A stretch of DNA of 64,000 nucleotides from Croceibacterium xixiisoli (GTDB lineage Bacteria; Pseudomonadota; Alphaproteobacteria; Sphingomonadales; Sphingomonadaceae): the NCBI RefSeq assembly GCF_009827305.1, contig NZ_WTYJ01000004.1:248001-312000 (forward strand), in the 5' to 3' direction. A program made the translations under genes and the position numbers. Position 1 is the first letter of the stretch, and each line of letters begins with the position of its first letter. This document shows, one piece after another, positions 34,008 to 42,608 of this stretch. The notes below the pieces were generated by a model that saw only the letters and a list, made by a program, of their open reading frames with translations, had not been told where the DNA came from and ran no database searches.

Positions 34008-35230
34008 GCGGAATATCCATTCGAAAGGGGGGGAAGCGCGCGCGATGGGCGCGGCGCAGAGGGGGTGCGCGCGGCCCGGACCCGGCGGCGCCAGTGGAGC
34101 AGGCCGGTGACGAACAGCGCGGTGGGCAACAGGCCGATGATCACGCCCAGAATGCGGGTCGGCGTTCCCAGGATGGAGGCGTCGTGCAGCGGACGCAGCC
34201 AGGCGTTGACCGTGCTGGCCGCTGTCCCTTGCCGCACATCATGCACGGCCAGCACGGCGCCCGAATATTGGTCGACGAACACATAGCTGTAGGGGAAGCG
34301 ATGGCTGGGATCGCCCGGCACCTGCACCCGCAGGCGGAACGCGCCGTCACCACCGGGTGCCGGCACATCGATCCAGGCCAGCCGTCCGTCGGGCAGCGCC
34401 CCGTGGCCGGCGGCCAGCGCCCGGGCGATGCGAATCTGCGATGCAGTTCCTGCTGCCGGAATGACGGATTTCACCGCCGGTACCGGCACCACTGGGGCGA
34501 CGGTCGTGCCCAGCACGCTGTCCTTCACCGGGGGCAGCGCCAGCAGCACGCCGGTGGCCGTCAGCAGCAACAGCAGCGGCAGGCTCCACAGGCCCGACAG
34601 CTTGTGCCAGTCGCGCAGCCGGCGGATCGGCGCGGCCCCGCGCTTGAACGCCAGCGCCTTGCGCCAGCTTTCCCGGCGCAGGCTCTGCCGGGGCCACCAT
34701 ACTGCCAGCCCGCTGATCAGCAGCAGCAGCATCACCACCCCCAGCCAGCCGACCAGCTGGTTGCCCAGCTCACCCAGCAGCAGATTGCGGTGCAGATCAT
34801 AGATCCAGGTCATGGCATAGCTGCCCCAGCGGTCCTGCCGCAGCAGCTGTGTGCCATCGGCGGAAAACCACAGCATGGTCGGGTCCACGCCGTGATGGCC
34901 GGCTGCATTGTGCGGATCGTCTGCCGGATAGAGCCGGGCCGGGATCGCCCCCGGCGCGCCCGTCACCTCGAACGACCATTTGCCGCCCATGTGCCCGGCA
35001 TGCGGGAAATGCGTCTGTGCTGTTGCCAGCACCCGATCCCAGACCGGTGATTGCCAATCGGCAATGCCGGCACCGGCCGGCTGCCGGATCGCCGGGTTCA
35101 GCTGCGCATCCAGTTCGATATAGAACACCAGCGCCGATCCGCTGAGGCCGAGCACGGCAAACACCAGCCCGATAGATAGCCCCAGCCATAGATGGATGCG
35201 CCGCAGCGCAATACGGATTGGGGTACCCAT
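34004..35230 (-). CDS. PepSY-associated transmembrane protein (iron-regulated, reductase-like)
   Basis: This ~408-aa inner-membrane protein has four helices: IHLWLGLSIGLVFAVLGLSGSALVFYIELD near the N-terminus, LVGWLGVVMLLLLISGLAVWW, GLWSLPLLLLLTATGVLLALP and ILGVIIGLLPTALFVTGLLHW. PepSY-type periplasmic segments lie between. Conserved His residues in the helices (RRIHLW, DLHRNL, DWHKLSG) fit haem-binding ferric reductases of this family. ATG at 35230 was taken; a TTG at 35257 extends it by nine residues. It is translationally coupled to the siderophore receptor. Confidence 0.85.
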   Translation of the reverse strand: MGTPIRIALRRIHLWLGLSIGLVFAVLGLSGSALVFYIELDAQLNPAIRQPAGAGIADWQSPVWDRVLATAQTHFPHAGHMGGKWSFEVTGAPGAIPARLYPADDPHNAAGHHGVDPTMLWFSADGTQLLRQDRWGSYAMTWIYDLHRNLLLGELGNQLVGWLGVVMLLLLISGLAVWWPRQSLRRESWRKALAFKRGAAPIRRLRDWHKLSGLWSLPLLLLLTATGVLLALPPVKDSVLGTTVAPVVPVPAVKSVIPAAGTASQIRIARALAAGHGALPDGRLAWIDVPAPGGDGAFRLRVQVPGDPSHRFPYSYVFVDQYSGAVLAVHDVRQGTAASTVNAWLRPLHDASILGTPTRILGVIIGLLPTALFVTGLLHWRRRVRAARTPSAPRPSRALPPLSNGYSA

Positions 35231-35332
35231 CAGGGCCACCGCGCGTCGGAAAAACAAATCATCGCATTTCTCTCATGCAGCCGGCGGGCCGGCGCCCATC
35301 ATCCGGCGCGGCAGCAGGCCGCACCGATACGA

Positions 35333-35797
35333 TCAGGCAGAGAGAGGTGGCGCCTGGGCCGGCGGCGGCGGGGCGGCCAGCCGGTGGGTGGTGAATTCGG
35401 CCAGCACCCGGGCGGGGATGGCCGGGGCAATCGGCCAAGCCTGCGCCGGGGCGGGCGGGAACTCCGCCGCCGGCAGGCCGCCCCCGCCCAGCGTCAGGGC
35501 GAAGGCGCAGAGATCGGTGCTGGAGGGGTGATGCGGCGCGGGATCGTCATCGCCCGGCTGATGGCCCGCCGCGCTCTGCAGTTCGGGCGGCAGCGGCGCG
35601 GCCACCACGCCCTGCGGCGTGCACCAGCTCAGCACCAGCCCCGCGCCTTGTGGCGCGGCCACCGGCATATAGCCGCCGGGGATCAGCGCGCGGCAGGCAA
35701 AGGCCAGCACCAGCAACAGGGCGATCAGGCCCCGTGGCAATTGCTTTTCGGCGATGATGCGCACCGAGGCGGAACCCGGGCGATGACGCAGTGCCAT
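35333..35797 (-). CDS. DUF2946-like membrane/periplasmic protein (copy 1)
   Basis: This 154-aa protein has one N-terminal hydrophobic segment (GLIALLLVLAFACRALIPGGYMPVAAP) followed by a Cys/Pro-rich periplasmic part with WCTPQG, a His/Asp-rich stretch (GHQPGDDDPAPHHP) and DLCAFAL. This is the pattern of DUF2946 proteins found beside metal-uptake receptors. The His/Asp/Cys content suggests metal binding. It resembles the next gene over its first half. Function unknown. Confidence 0.72.
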   Translation of the reverse strand: MALRHRPGSASVRIIAEKQLPRGLIALLLVLAFACRALIPGGYMPVAAPQGAGLVLSWCTPQGVVAAPLPPELQSAAGHQPGDDDPAPHHPSSTDLCAFALTLGGGGLPAAEFPPAPAQAWPIAPAIPARVLAEFTTHRLAAPPPPAQAPPLSA

Positions 35798-35938
35798 GAA
35801 ACGGCGTCCGATATCGCGGAACTATGCAGGCGAAAGCGCGGGCAGATCCGTGAAGGACATCTGCGCGCGGGGGCTCGGGATCAAAGGGCGCTTTACCTGC
35901 GTCGAACAGGCAGGAATGCGCGACCCGATCCCAGCGTA

Positions 35939-36403
35939 TCAGCCGTGGGCAGGCGGGCCGCGCGACGGCGGCGAGGCATGGGGGAAGGGATAAGGGGCCG
36001 CAGCCACCACTGGCGGCGGCAGGGCAATCTCACGCAATGGCAGGGCAACCGGCGCCAGCGCCAGCGGCGGAACCGCCAGCATCAGCGGCGCGGCCAGCAC
36101 GCCAAACCCGCAGGGCGCGGCGCCATCGGCCTGCCCGTCATGATCGCCGCCATCACTGCCCGGGGCGGCTGCATCATCCTCGCCACCCGCCAGCGCAATC
36201 TGCATCTGCTGAACCCCGCCCGGGGTGCAGAGCGATACGATCAGGCTGCCCTGCGGCGTCACCACGGGCATATAGCCCGCCGGGATCAGCCGCGCGGCAA
36301 AGGCCAGCAGCAACAGCACGGCAAACACCATGCGCAACTGCCTGCTCTCGCGAACCCCGGTAAACATGTGCAGCGCCCTAGCCGGGGCAGGCAGGCTTGT
36401 CAT
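35939..36403 (-). CDS. DUF2946-like membrane/periplasmic protein (copy 2)
   Basis: This protein is up to 154 aa; internal ATGs at 36367 and 36331 are alternative starts and none has a clear ribosome site. LLLLAFAARLIPAGYMPVVTPQG, then LCTPGG, then an acidic His-containing stretch (GGEDDAAAPGSDGGDHDG) and CGFGVLA mirror copy 1. It is the first gene of the minus-strand iron operon and divergent from fecI-like. Tandem paralogues with a probable metal role; function unknown. Confidence 0.7.
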   Translation of the reverse strand: MTSLPAPARALHMFTGVRESRQLRMVFAVLLLLAFAARLIPAGYMPVVTPQGSLIVSLCTPGGVQQMQIALAGGEDDAAAPGSDGGDHDGQADGAAPCGFGVLAAPLMLAVPPLALAPVALPLREIALPPPVVAAAPYPFPHASPPSRGPPAHG

Positions 36404-36426
36404 CGGGTTAGTGGGAAGAGGCCTGG

Positions 36427-36449
36427 GGGTGGGACGATTTGTCCCACCC
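36427..36449. promoter_or_regulatory. Perfect 9-bp inverted repeat between divergent iron operons
   Basis: GGGTGGGAC-GATTT-GTCCCACCC is a perfect stem or operator in the 111-nt region between the DUF2946 and FecI genes. There is no T-run, so it is not a standard terminator. It may be a regulator site or a leader hairpin. Confidence 0.45.
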
Positions 36450-36489
36450 GCATGGTCATGACCTGGATGAATAGTTGGAATTCACGTTC

Positions 36490-36508
36490 TTGCTAATAAC
36501 TCGCAATA
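36490..36508. promoter_or_regulatory. Fur-box-like motif at the divergent iron promoters
   Basis: TTGCTAATAACTCGCAATA contains an imperfect palindrome (TGC.A.T.A.T.GCA). It shares TTGCTA.TAA..CGCAATA with the site upstream of the siderophore-type esterase at 20443. Its place next to the FecI start would allow iron-dependent repression of fecI and perhaps the opposite operon. Confidence 0.5.
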
Positions 36509-36514
36509 ATATTA

Positions 36515-37036
36515 ATGCGGGGCATGCCTGCCCTTGCTGTCACCGATCTGGAAAGCCTCTACCGGGCTCATTCGGCCTGGCTGGTGACGTGGCTTTCGAC
36601 GCGCGCGCACTGCCGGTCTCGCGCCAGCGATCTGGCGCAGGAAACCTTCTGCCGCCTGGCCGAACGGCCGCCACTGCAGCTGCATGCACACCCCCGCCGC
36701 TATCTGACCACGGTTGCCCGGCGGCTGCTGATCGACGATGTTCGTCGCAAGACTTCCGAACGCTGTTTTCTGGAGGCTTTTGCCCTGCACAGGGGTGAAG
36801 GCTTCGCCCCTTCGCCCGATCAGATTGCCCAGGCGGTGGAAGAGCTGTGCCTGTTGGCGGAACTGCTGGGGGAATTGCCTGAAAAACCGCGCCAGGCCTT
36901 CCTGCTCAGCCGGCTTGATGGGCTGACCTATGCGCAGATCGCGGGGGAGCTGTCCGTGTCCACCAGCATGGTCAAACAATATATCTCCCGCGTGCATGCC
37001 CATTGCTATGTGAAAATGCATGGTTGCCCGGACTGA
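36515..37036 (+). CDS. FecI-type ECF sigma factor
   Basis: This 173-aa sigma-70 family protein has region 2 (LESLYRAHSAWLVTWLSTR..., SDLAQETFCRLAERPP) and region 4 (LPEKPRQAFLLSRLDGLTYAQIAGELSVSTSMVKQYISRV). The S-MVKQYISR helix is characteristic of the FecI iron-starvation class. An ATG at 36524 is an alternative start. The gene overlaps the FecR-like gene by 17 nt. It should direct transcription of the FecA-type receptor operon when the ferric ligand is bound. Confidence 0.92.
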   Translation: MRGMPALAVTDLESLYRAHSAWLVTWLSTRAHCRSRASDLAQETFCRLAERPPLQLHAHPRRYLTTVARRLLIDDVRRKTSERCFLEAFALHRGEGFAPSPDQIAQAVEELCLLAELLGELPEKPRQAFLLSRLDGLTYAQIAGELSVSTSMVKQYISRVHAHCYVKMHGCPD

Positions 37037-37991
37037 CGCCGCCGAGCCCAGCCGCGCCGCCATCGAAGCTGCGGCATTATGGCAGGCACAACTGGCTGAC
37101 GAGGATTGCGACGAGGAAGACCGACGCGCGTTCCGCCACTGGTTGCAGGCGGACCCATCGCATGAAACAGCCTTCGACCGGATGAGTGCGTTTGCCGGCA
37201 AACTTGCCGATCGCGACCCTGTCGAGCGGGACGCCCTGGGGCTGGTGCTGACGCGGGCGCCGCTGCGTCGCGTGCCAGCCATCCTGTTGCTCGCCGGAAC
37301 GGCCGCCGCCTTGAGTTGGCTGGGCGCGGGCAATCCCGCCATTCGCAGCCGCATCGCCGATCGCCAGACGACGGTGGGCGAACAGCAGCGGATGGCCATG
37401 GCACAAGGCGACCGGCTGGTGTTCGACAGTGACAGTGCTGCGGATCTGGATGACGATGACCGCATGGTCACCCTCTGGCGCGGGGGCGTGCAGGCCAGCG
37501 TGGCCAAGGCGCGCGAACAGGCCTTTATCGTGCGCACGCCACAGGGCACGGCGCGGGCGCTGGGAACGCAGTTCAGCGTCCGCGTCCATGATGGTGTGAC
37601 GACGGTCTCGGTGGTAAAATCCCGCGTTGAGGCCTGCGCGCGGGCCAGCGGCGGAGCTTGCCTGGTGCTGATGCCGGGCCAGGCGGCGCGGATGGATGGA
37701 AGCGGCATCCGTCGCCTGGCGGATATTGATCCGGCCGCAGAACAGGCATGGGCAGATGGCCTGCTGGTGGTTGACGATCTGCCGCTGGTGCAGGTGCTCG
37801 CCCGGCTCAACCAATATCGCACTGATCCTGTTCATTATTCCGCAGCCGATCTGCAGGGGCTGCATGTCACGGGGACGTTCCCCCTGACCGATCCGGACCG
37901 CGCCCTGGTCAGCCTGCAGGCGGCATTGCCGATCATCGTCGATCGTGGTGGCCAGGGTGGTGATGGAGCCGTTTCGATCAGGCGGCGCTGA
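37020..37991 (+). CDS. FecR-type transmembrane sigma regulator
   Basis: This 323-aa protein has a cytoplasmic N-terminal FecR_N domain (AALWQAQLADEDCDEEDRRAFRHWLQADPSHETAFDRM). One membrane helix follows (VPAILLLAGTAAALSWLGA, ~85-103), then a periplasmic FecR domain (VGEQQRMAMAQGDRLVFDSDSAADL, VRTPQGTARALGTQFSV). The C-terminal secretin/TonB-short-like part (NQYRTDPVHYSAADLQGLHVTGTFP) contacts the receptor's signalling domain. It starts within the sigma gene. Confidence 0.92.
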   Translation: MVARTDAAEPSRAAIEAAALWQAQLADEDCDEEDRRAFRHWLQADPSHETAFDRMSAFAGKLADRDPVERDALGLVLTRAPLRRVPAILLLAGTAAALSWLGAGNPAIRSRIADRQTTVGEQQRMAMAQGDRLVFDSDSAADLDDDDRMVTLWRGGVQASVAKAREQAFIVRTPQGTARALGTQFSVRVHDGVTTVSVVKSRVEACARASGGACLVLMPGQAARMDGSGIRRLADIDPAAEQAWADGLLVVDDLPLVQVLARLNQYRTDPVHYSAADLQGLHVTGTFPLTDPDRALVSLQAALPIIVDRGGQGGDGAVSIRRR

Positions 37992-38071
37992 ATTTTTCGC
38001 GAACCCACTGCCCGATCGTGCGGCTGATCCGTCCGTAAGGCCGAGATCAGTCAAGAATTCAGGGGGTCCCA

Positions 38072-40456
38072 TTGTCATCTTACATCCTGCGCGGCGCCAG
38101 CGCCGTGTTCGCCTGCTCGATTGCCGCTGTCGCCCTGCCCGCCCTGGCGCAGGGGGCCGCGGCCATGATCGACATTCCCGCGCAGCCACTGGCCCGTGCC
38201 CTGGCCGAATATTCGCGCAGCACCGGCGTGCTGGTTGCGGTCGATGCGTCGCTGGCGCGGGGGCAGACCAGTGCCGCCGTGCAGGGCCGCCATACGGCGG
38301 CCGAGGCGCTGGCCCGGCTGTTGACGGGCACCGGCCTGCGGGCGGTTCCCGATGGCGCGGGTGGTTTTACGCTGGCCCGGCTGCAGGCTGACGCAAGCGA
38401 AACCGACAATGGCGGAAGCGAGGGCGGGCTGCAGGAAATTCTCGTCACCGGCTATCGCGCGACGCAGCAGCGCAGCGTGACCAAGACGCCGTTGGCGCTG
38501 AAAGATACACCGCAATCGGTGTCGGTCGCCACGGCCGACATGATCGCCGATCGGGGCGCGCAGTCCCTGGCCGAGGCGATGTATTTCGTCCCCAATGTCG
38601 TGGCTTTCAACGATGGCGCCACCGGCGGTGCGGGCGGTGGCGGCAACAGCCTGGGCGTGGAATACAATATTCGCGGTATCTATGAGAGCGGCCAGCTCAA
38701 CTATCGCCGGGTCAACGGGCTGCGCACGCACAACCGGGCCAGCATCGATCTGGCCGCGCTCGAACGGGTGGAGGTGGTGCGCGGGCCGGCCTCCATGTTC
38801 GGTGGCGCGGTGCCGCCGGGCGGGATCATCAACCTCATCCCCAAGCGCGCGCCGGAAACGCTGCGCGGCTTCGTCACCGCACGCGTGGGCAGCTATGACG
38901 CCCGAGTCATCGAAGGCGATATCGGCGGGTCGCTGACCGGCAGTGGCGCGGTGCGCGGGCGGATCAGCGGCAAATATGTCGATGAAGGCTCATGGATCGA
39001 TTTTCGCGAAGGCGATCTCTGGGTCGCCACGGCCGCCCTGGGGGCGGACATCACCGCGACCACCAGCCTGGATGTGACCGGCAGCTTCCAACGGCGCACC
39101 TTTGTGGAAGGGGGATCATTCTCGATCGGGGCAGATGGCTGGGTGCCCGATATTCCCCGGTCGCGCTTCGTCGGCATTCCGACCCCACGCTCTGAGGGAG
39201 AGGTTGGCTGGGTGGATGCCGAACTGCGGCAGGACATCGGGCCGGATTGGTCGCTGACGCTGCGTGGCCGCTATGAAGATGGTTTCAACGCCCAGCGCGC
39301 CACCGAATTTGCCGCCTATGTCGATCGGGAAGCCGGCATCGTTGCCTTCAACAAGCTCAACCGCCGCTATTCCTATGATACGCTGGCTGGTGATGCCTTC
39401 GTTTCCGGCAGCATTCCGTTGTTCGGGCGGACCAGCGACCTGCTGTTCGGGGCCGATTATTTCGAAAACAGCGAAGCGGTGGCGGGCGGCCGGCAGAACA
39501 ATGTGGCGCGGCTGAACATCTTCGATCCCGATTATGACGTGGACATCGGCACCTTCACCGATGATCTGCCGATGGGTCAGCAACGCACGCCATCGGGGTG
39601 GGGCGTCTATGGCCAGGCCATCGTTCGGCCCGTGGACCGGCTCGCGCTGCATCTGGGCGGACGCTATGACTGGGCCCGCCTGTCGATCCAGCGGCCCAAT
39701 GCCGTGGCGCAGAAATCCAGCAGCCAGGCCTTCACCGCGCGCCTGTCCGCAACCTATCAGCTGACTGATCGCGTCACGGCCTATTCTACCTTCAATGAAT
39801 CCTTCATCCCATCCTCCGGCACGACGCGGGAAGGAACGCTGGTTGATCCCGAAACCGGTTTCCAGATCGAAGCCGGGCTCAAGGCTTCGCTGATCGAAAA
39901 CCGGCTGAGCGCCTCGATCGCGGCCTATCGCATGGTTCGGCGCAATGTGGCGACGCGCGATCCACGCAACGGCACCGGCGAATTCTTCGTCATCGCCACC
40001 GGCGAACAGGTCCACAAGGGTTTCGAACTGGAAATAACCGGCGAACCGGTCCCCGGGCTGCAACTGGTCGCTTCCATGGCGGTGCAGGATGCGGAGGTGA
40101 CCAGGAACAACGACGGCATGGTCGGCACCGTGCCCTATGATGCGCAGGAATTTACCGGGGCCTTGCTGGCCACCTATGAACTGCAATCCGGTCCGCTCAA
40201 GGGCCTGGGCTTCGGCGGCAGCGTCCGCGATCTGGGCAAATATTATCCCTTCACCGCGCCGCAGAACCTGCTGGCCTATGATCCCCCGGCAATCGTCGAT
40301 CTGCAGCTGTTCTACAATGGATTGAAGGATTGGGATTTCCGTCTCAACGTCTTCAATATCCTCGATGAAACCTATCTGGCTTCGGCCAGCATCCATGGCG
40401 CCAGCACCTTCGGCCGGCCGCGCTCTGCGATGTTCTCCGCCAGCCGCAGTTTCTGA
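38072..40456 (+). CDS. FecA-type TonB-dependent transducer (siderophore receptor with STN domain)
   Basis: This 794-aa receptor has a signal peptide ending at ALAQ and an N-terminal STN signalling domain (~30-100; IDIPAQPLARALAEYSRSTGVLVAVD). The TonB-box region is EILVTGYRA, the plug DTPQSVSVATADMIADRGAQSLAEAM, VEVVRGPASMFGGAVPPGGIINLI, and the siderophore-type barrel ends in Ser-Phe. A TTG start at 38072 has AGGGGG 6 nt before it. With FecI/FecR it forms a surface-signalling system. The upstream 80 nt (37992-38071) should hold the FecI-dependent promoter, but I could not fix its elements. Confidence 0.92.
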   Translation: MSSYILRGASAVFACSIAAVALPALAQGAAAMIDIPAQPLARALAEYSRSTGVLVAVDASLARGQTSAAVQGRHTAAEALARLLTGTGLRAVPDGAGGFTLARLQADASETDNGGSEGGLQEILVTGYRATQQRSVTKTPLALKDTPQSVSVATADMIADRGAQSLAEAMYFVPNVVAFNDGATGGAGGGGNSLGVEYNIRGIYESGQLNYRRVNGLRTHNRASIDLAALERVEVVRGPASMFGGAVPPGGIINLIPKRAPETLRGFVTARVGSYDARVIEGDIGGSLTGSGAVRGRISGKYVDEGSWIDFREGDLWVATAALGADITATTSLDVTGSFQRRTFVEGGSFSIGADGWVPDIPRSRFVGIPTPRSEGEVGWVDAELRQDIGPDWSLTLRGRYEDGFNAQRATEFAAYVDREAGIVAFNKLNRRYSYDTLAGDAFVSGSIPLFGRTSDLLFGADYFENSEAVAGGRQNNVARLNIFDPDYDVDIGTFTDDLPMGQQRTPSGWGVYGQAIVRPVDRLALHLGGRYDWARLSIQRPNAVAQKSSSQAFTARLSATYQLTDRVTAYSTFNESFIPSSGTTREGTLVDPETGFQIEAGLKASLIENRLSASIAAYRMVRRNVATRDPRNGTGEFFVIATGEQVHKGFELEITGEPVPGLQLVASMAVQDAEVTRNNDGMVGTVPYDAQEFTGALLATYELQSGPLKGLGFGGSVRDLGKYYPFTAPQNLLAYDPPAIVDLQLFYNGLKDWDFRLNVFNILDETYLASASIHGASTFGRPRSAMFSASRSF

Positions 40457-40457
40457 C

Positions 40458-40772
40458 ATGGGCAAGGCCGGGGTTCGGTTGCGGGTGGCCGCGCGGGTGC
40501 TCGCGGCCACGCTGGGCGCCTATGGCGTTACGGCCGGCGGGGCCGCGCTCGGTGCTGTCCTGCTGGTCGCCACCGCGCAACAGTCGCGATCGGACGCCGT
40601 GGTGGCCGCCGGCATGGCCAGCTATCTGCTCTATACCTTCTTGATGCTGTGGAGCTTTGCCGAACGGCGGCTGGGCCTTGTGTGGCTGGTGCTGCTGCTC
40701 GGCACGCTGGCCACCCATGGCCTGGCGGTGGCGATCGAAAGGACGCTGCCCATCAGCGGGGCCGGATCATGA
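40458..40772 (+). CDS. DUF3649 membrane protein of iron-uptake operon
   Basis: This 104-aa protein has three hydrophobic helices (VLAATLGAYGVTAGGAALGAVLLVA, AAGMASYLLYTFLMLWSFAE, LVWLVLLLGTLATHGLAVA). It sits one base after the receptor stop and overlaps the PepSY gene by ATGA. The receptor-DUF3649-PepSY-DUF3325 order is a known arrangement of ferric-siderophore loci. Role unknown. Confidence 0.78.
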   Translation: MGKAGVRLRVAARVLAATLGAYGVTAGGAALGAVLLVATAQQSRSDAVVAAGMASYLLYTFLMLWSFAERRLGLVWLVLLLGTLATHGLAVAIERTLPISGAGS

Positions 40773-42292
40773 GCGCGCCGGATCTGCCCGACGATCCCGG
40801 CGGGCTGCGCCTGGCGATGAACTGGTTTCACACCTGGTTCGGGCTGGTGCTGGGTGCGCTGATGTTCGTCATTTTCTGGACCGGCACGCTGGCCGTGTTC
40901 GACCGGGAAATCGACCGCTGGATGATGCCGGCCACGCGCCTCACCGAGCCACCGGACGTCTCGGCCGATGCGATTGCCGCTGTGATGCAGGCAGAAATGG
41001 CCGGTGCGCGGGGCTGGCGGATCATCCTGCCCGATGGTCGCACGCCGGTGGCAGAGGTGCAGATATCCTCCGCCACGGGGGAACAGATCCGCCGGTTCGT
41101 CGACCCGGCGAGATTGCGCGTGCTGCCCGAACAGGCCACCTATGGCGCGACGCATTTCTTCTATCCCTATCACTTTCGCCTCAACAGCGGTGCGATCGGT
41201 CTGTTTCTCTGCGCCTTCGCCGCAGTGGTGATGCTGGCGCTGTGTATTTCGGGCGTGATTGTCCATCGCCGGATTTTTGCGGATTTCTTCACCCTGCGCA
41301 TCGTCCGAAAGCCGCAGCGGACCACGCTGGATCTGCACAATCTTTCCGGCGTGCTGACGCTGCCTTTCCTGCTGATGATATCCTTCACCGGGGTGGCGAT
41401 TTTTTCCTACACCTATCTGCCCAGCGCCGGATCGATCATCTTCGGGCGCGATCCAGGGGCTATGGCGGCCGGGTATTTTTCCCGCGATCCCGCCGGGCGG
41501 CCGGGCGGCGCATCCGTCCCGCTGGATCTGCTGCGGGACAAGGCAGCCGCCTATTGGCACAGCGATCGCCCGGCCTATGTCCAGCTGGTCCACCCCGGTG
41601 ACGCGAATGCCTATGTCGAACTCCGCCCCGACAGCAGCCGCACGATTGCCAAGAGCACGGCGGCGGTCTGGTTCGATGCCGCGAGCGGGGATCTGATCAG
41701 CGGTTCTCCCATCACCCCGGTCCGCCGCGCCTATGATGTCATCTATGGCATTCATCTGATCCAGTTCGATCACTGGGCGCTGCGCTGGCTGTATTTTCTG
41801 TCTGGCCTGGCGGGGTGCGTGTTGATCGCCACGGGCATGCTGTTCTGGGTCCAGTCGCGGCAGAAACGCCATCGCAAGCAGGGGCGGCGCAGCGGCCGGC
41901 TGGTGGAAGCCGTGGCAATCGGATCGACCACCGGCCTGCTGATCGCGACACTGGCCTTTCTCATCGCCAACCGGCTGCTCCCGCCCGATCTGACCGGGCG
42001 GGCATCGGCGGAGGTGTGGCTGTTTCACGCTGCCTGGCTGCTGGCCGTGCTCCATGCGGCGCTGCGTGGCCATTCGGCATGGCGCGAACAGGGCTGGCTG
42101 ATCGCGATGCTCTGCGTTGCGGCGGTGGTGCTCAACGCGATCACGACTGCCGACAATCTGCCCGCTGCCTTGCTGCGCGGCCTCTGGCACACGGCCGGGG
42201 TGGATCTGACGCTGCTGGCCAGCGGGGCCATCGCCGCCGGCGCTGCGTCACGGCTGGGCAGGCGTGCGCGCCAGGCAGCGGCAGGGGAATGA
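40769..42292 (+). CDS. PepSY-associated membrane protein, ferric-reductase-like
   Basis: This 507-aa inner-membrane protein has an N-terminal helix with MNWFHTWFGLVLGALMFVIFWTGTLAVFDREID, a periplasmic PepSY-like segment and helices at GLFLCAFAAVVMLALCISGVIVHRR, LHNLSGVLTLPFLLMISFTGVAIFSY and WLYFLSGLAGCVLIATGMLFW. Four more C-terminal helices are absent from the shorter PepSY protein at 34004. Helix-borne His residues (WFHTWF, LDLHNLSG, YGIHLIQFDHW) suggest haem-mediated reduction of imported Fe(III)-siderophore. ATGA overlap with DUF3649. Confidence 0.85.
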   Translation: MSAPDLPDDPGGLRLAMNWFHTWFGLVLGALMFVIFWTGTLAVFDREIDRWMMPATRLTEPPDVSADAIAAVMQAEMAGARGWRIILPDGRTPVAEVQISSATGEQIRRFVDPARLRVLPEQATYGATHFFYPYHFRLNSGAIGLFLCAFAAVVMLALCISGVIVHRRIFADFFTLRIVRKPQRTTLDLHNLSGVLTLPFLLMISFTGVAIFSYTYLPSAGSIIFGRDPGAMAAGYFSRDPAGRPGGASVPLDLLRDKAAAYWHSDRPAYVQLVHPGDANAYVELRPDSSRTIAKSTAAVWFDAASGDLISGSPITPVRRAYDVIYGIHLIQFDHWALRWLYFLSGLAGCVLIATGMLFWVQSRQKRHRKQGRRSGRLVEAVAIGSTTGLLIATLAFLIANRLLPPDLTGRASAEVWLFHAAWLLAVLHAALRGHSAWREQGWLIAMLCVAAVVLNAITTADNLPAALLRGLWHTAGVDLTLLASGAIAAGAASRLGRRARQAAAGE

Positions 42293-42296
42293 TCCG

Positions 42297-42581
42297 ATGA
42301 TCGACATCCTGCTGCTGTTCGCCACCTGGGCCTGTGGCGCCCTGGGTTTTGCCTTGCTGGCCTTCAGCCAGCTGCCGCACTGGCGCCTCCTGCCGCAACC
42401 GCGCGCCGATCAGCCGCCTGGCTGGCTGCGACCGCTGGGCTGGGGGCTGCTGGGCGCCGCCATTCTGCCGGCCATCGCACGGGATGGCATCGCCTTCGGC
42501 CTGCTGCTGTGGATCGGCGTGCTGACCCTGTCGGCCTGCGCCATCGTTTGGCTGCTCATGCGCCTGACCCATCGCCCATGA
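42297..42581 (+). CDS. DUF3325 membrane protein
   Basis: This 94-aa protein has three hydrophobic helices (IDILLLFATWACGALGFALLAFS, WGLLGAAILPAIARDGIAFGLLLWIGVLTLSACAIVWLLM). DUF3325 proteins close ferric-siderophore operons behind PepSY proteins. ATG at 42297, 4 nt after the PepSY stop. Role unknown. Confidence 0.78.
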   Translation: MIDILLLFATWACGALGFALLAFSQLPHWRLLPQPRADQPPGWLRPLGWGLLGAAILPAIARDGIAFGLLLWIGVLTLSACAIVWLLMRLTHRP

Positions 42582-42594
42582 TCGGGCGATGGGT
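42567..42594. terminator. Stem-loop at the convergent DUF3325/HlyD ends
   Basis: A perfect 11-bp stem ACCCATCGCCC / GGGCGATGGGT with loop ATGATC overlaps the DUF3325 stop. There is no clear T-run; it may end or shield both converging transcripts. Confidence 0.55.
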
Positions 42595-42608
42595 GGGCAG
42601 GGCAGGGC

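Noticed and set aside
37992-38071. FecI-dependent promoter (GAACCC ... CGTCC) upstream of the FecA-type receptor
   Set aside because: The two elements are 23 nt apart, too far for an ECF promoter, so no site was annotated.
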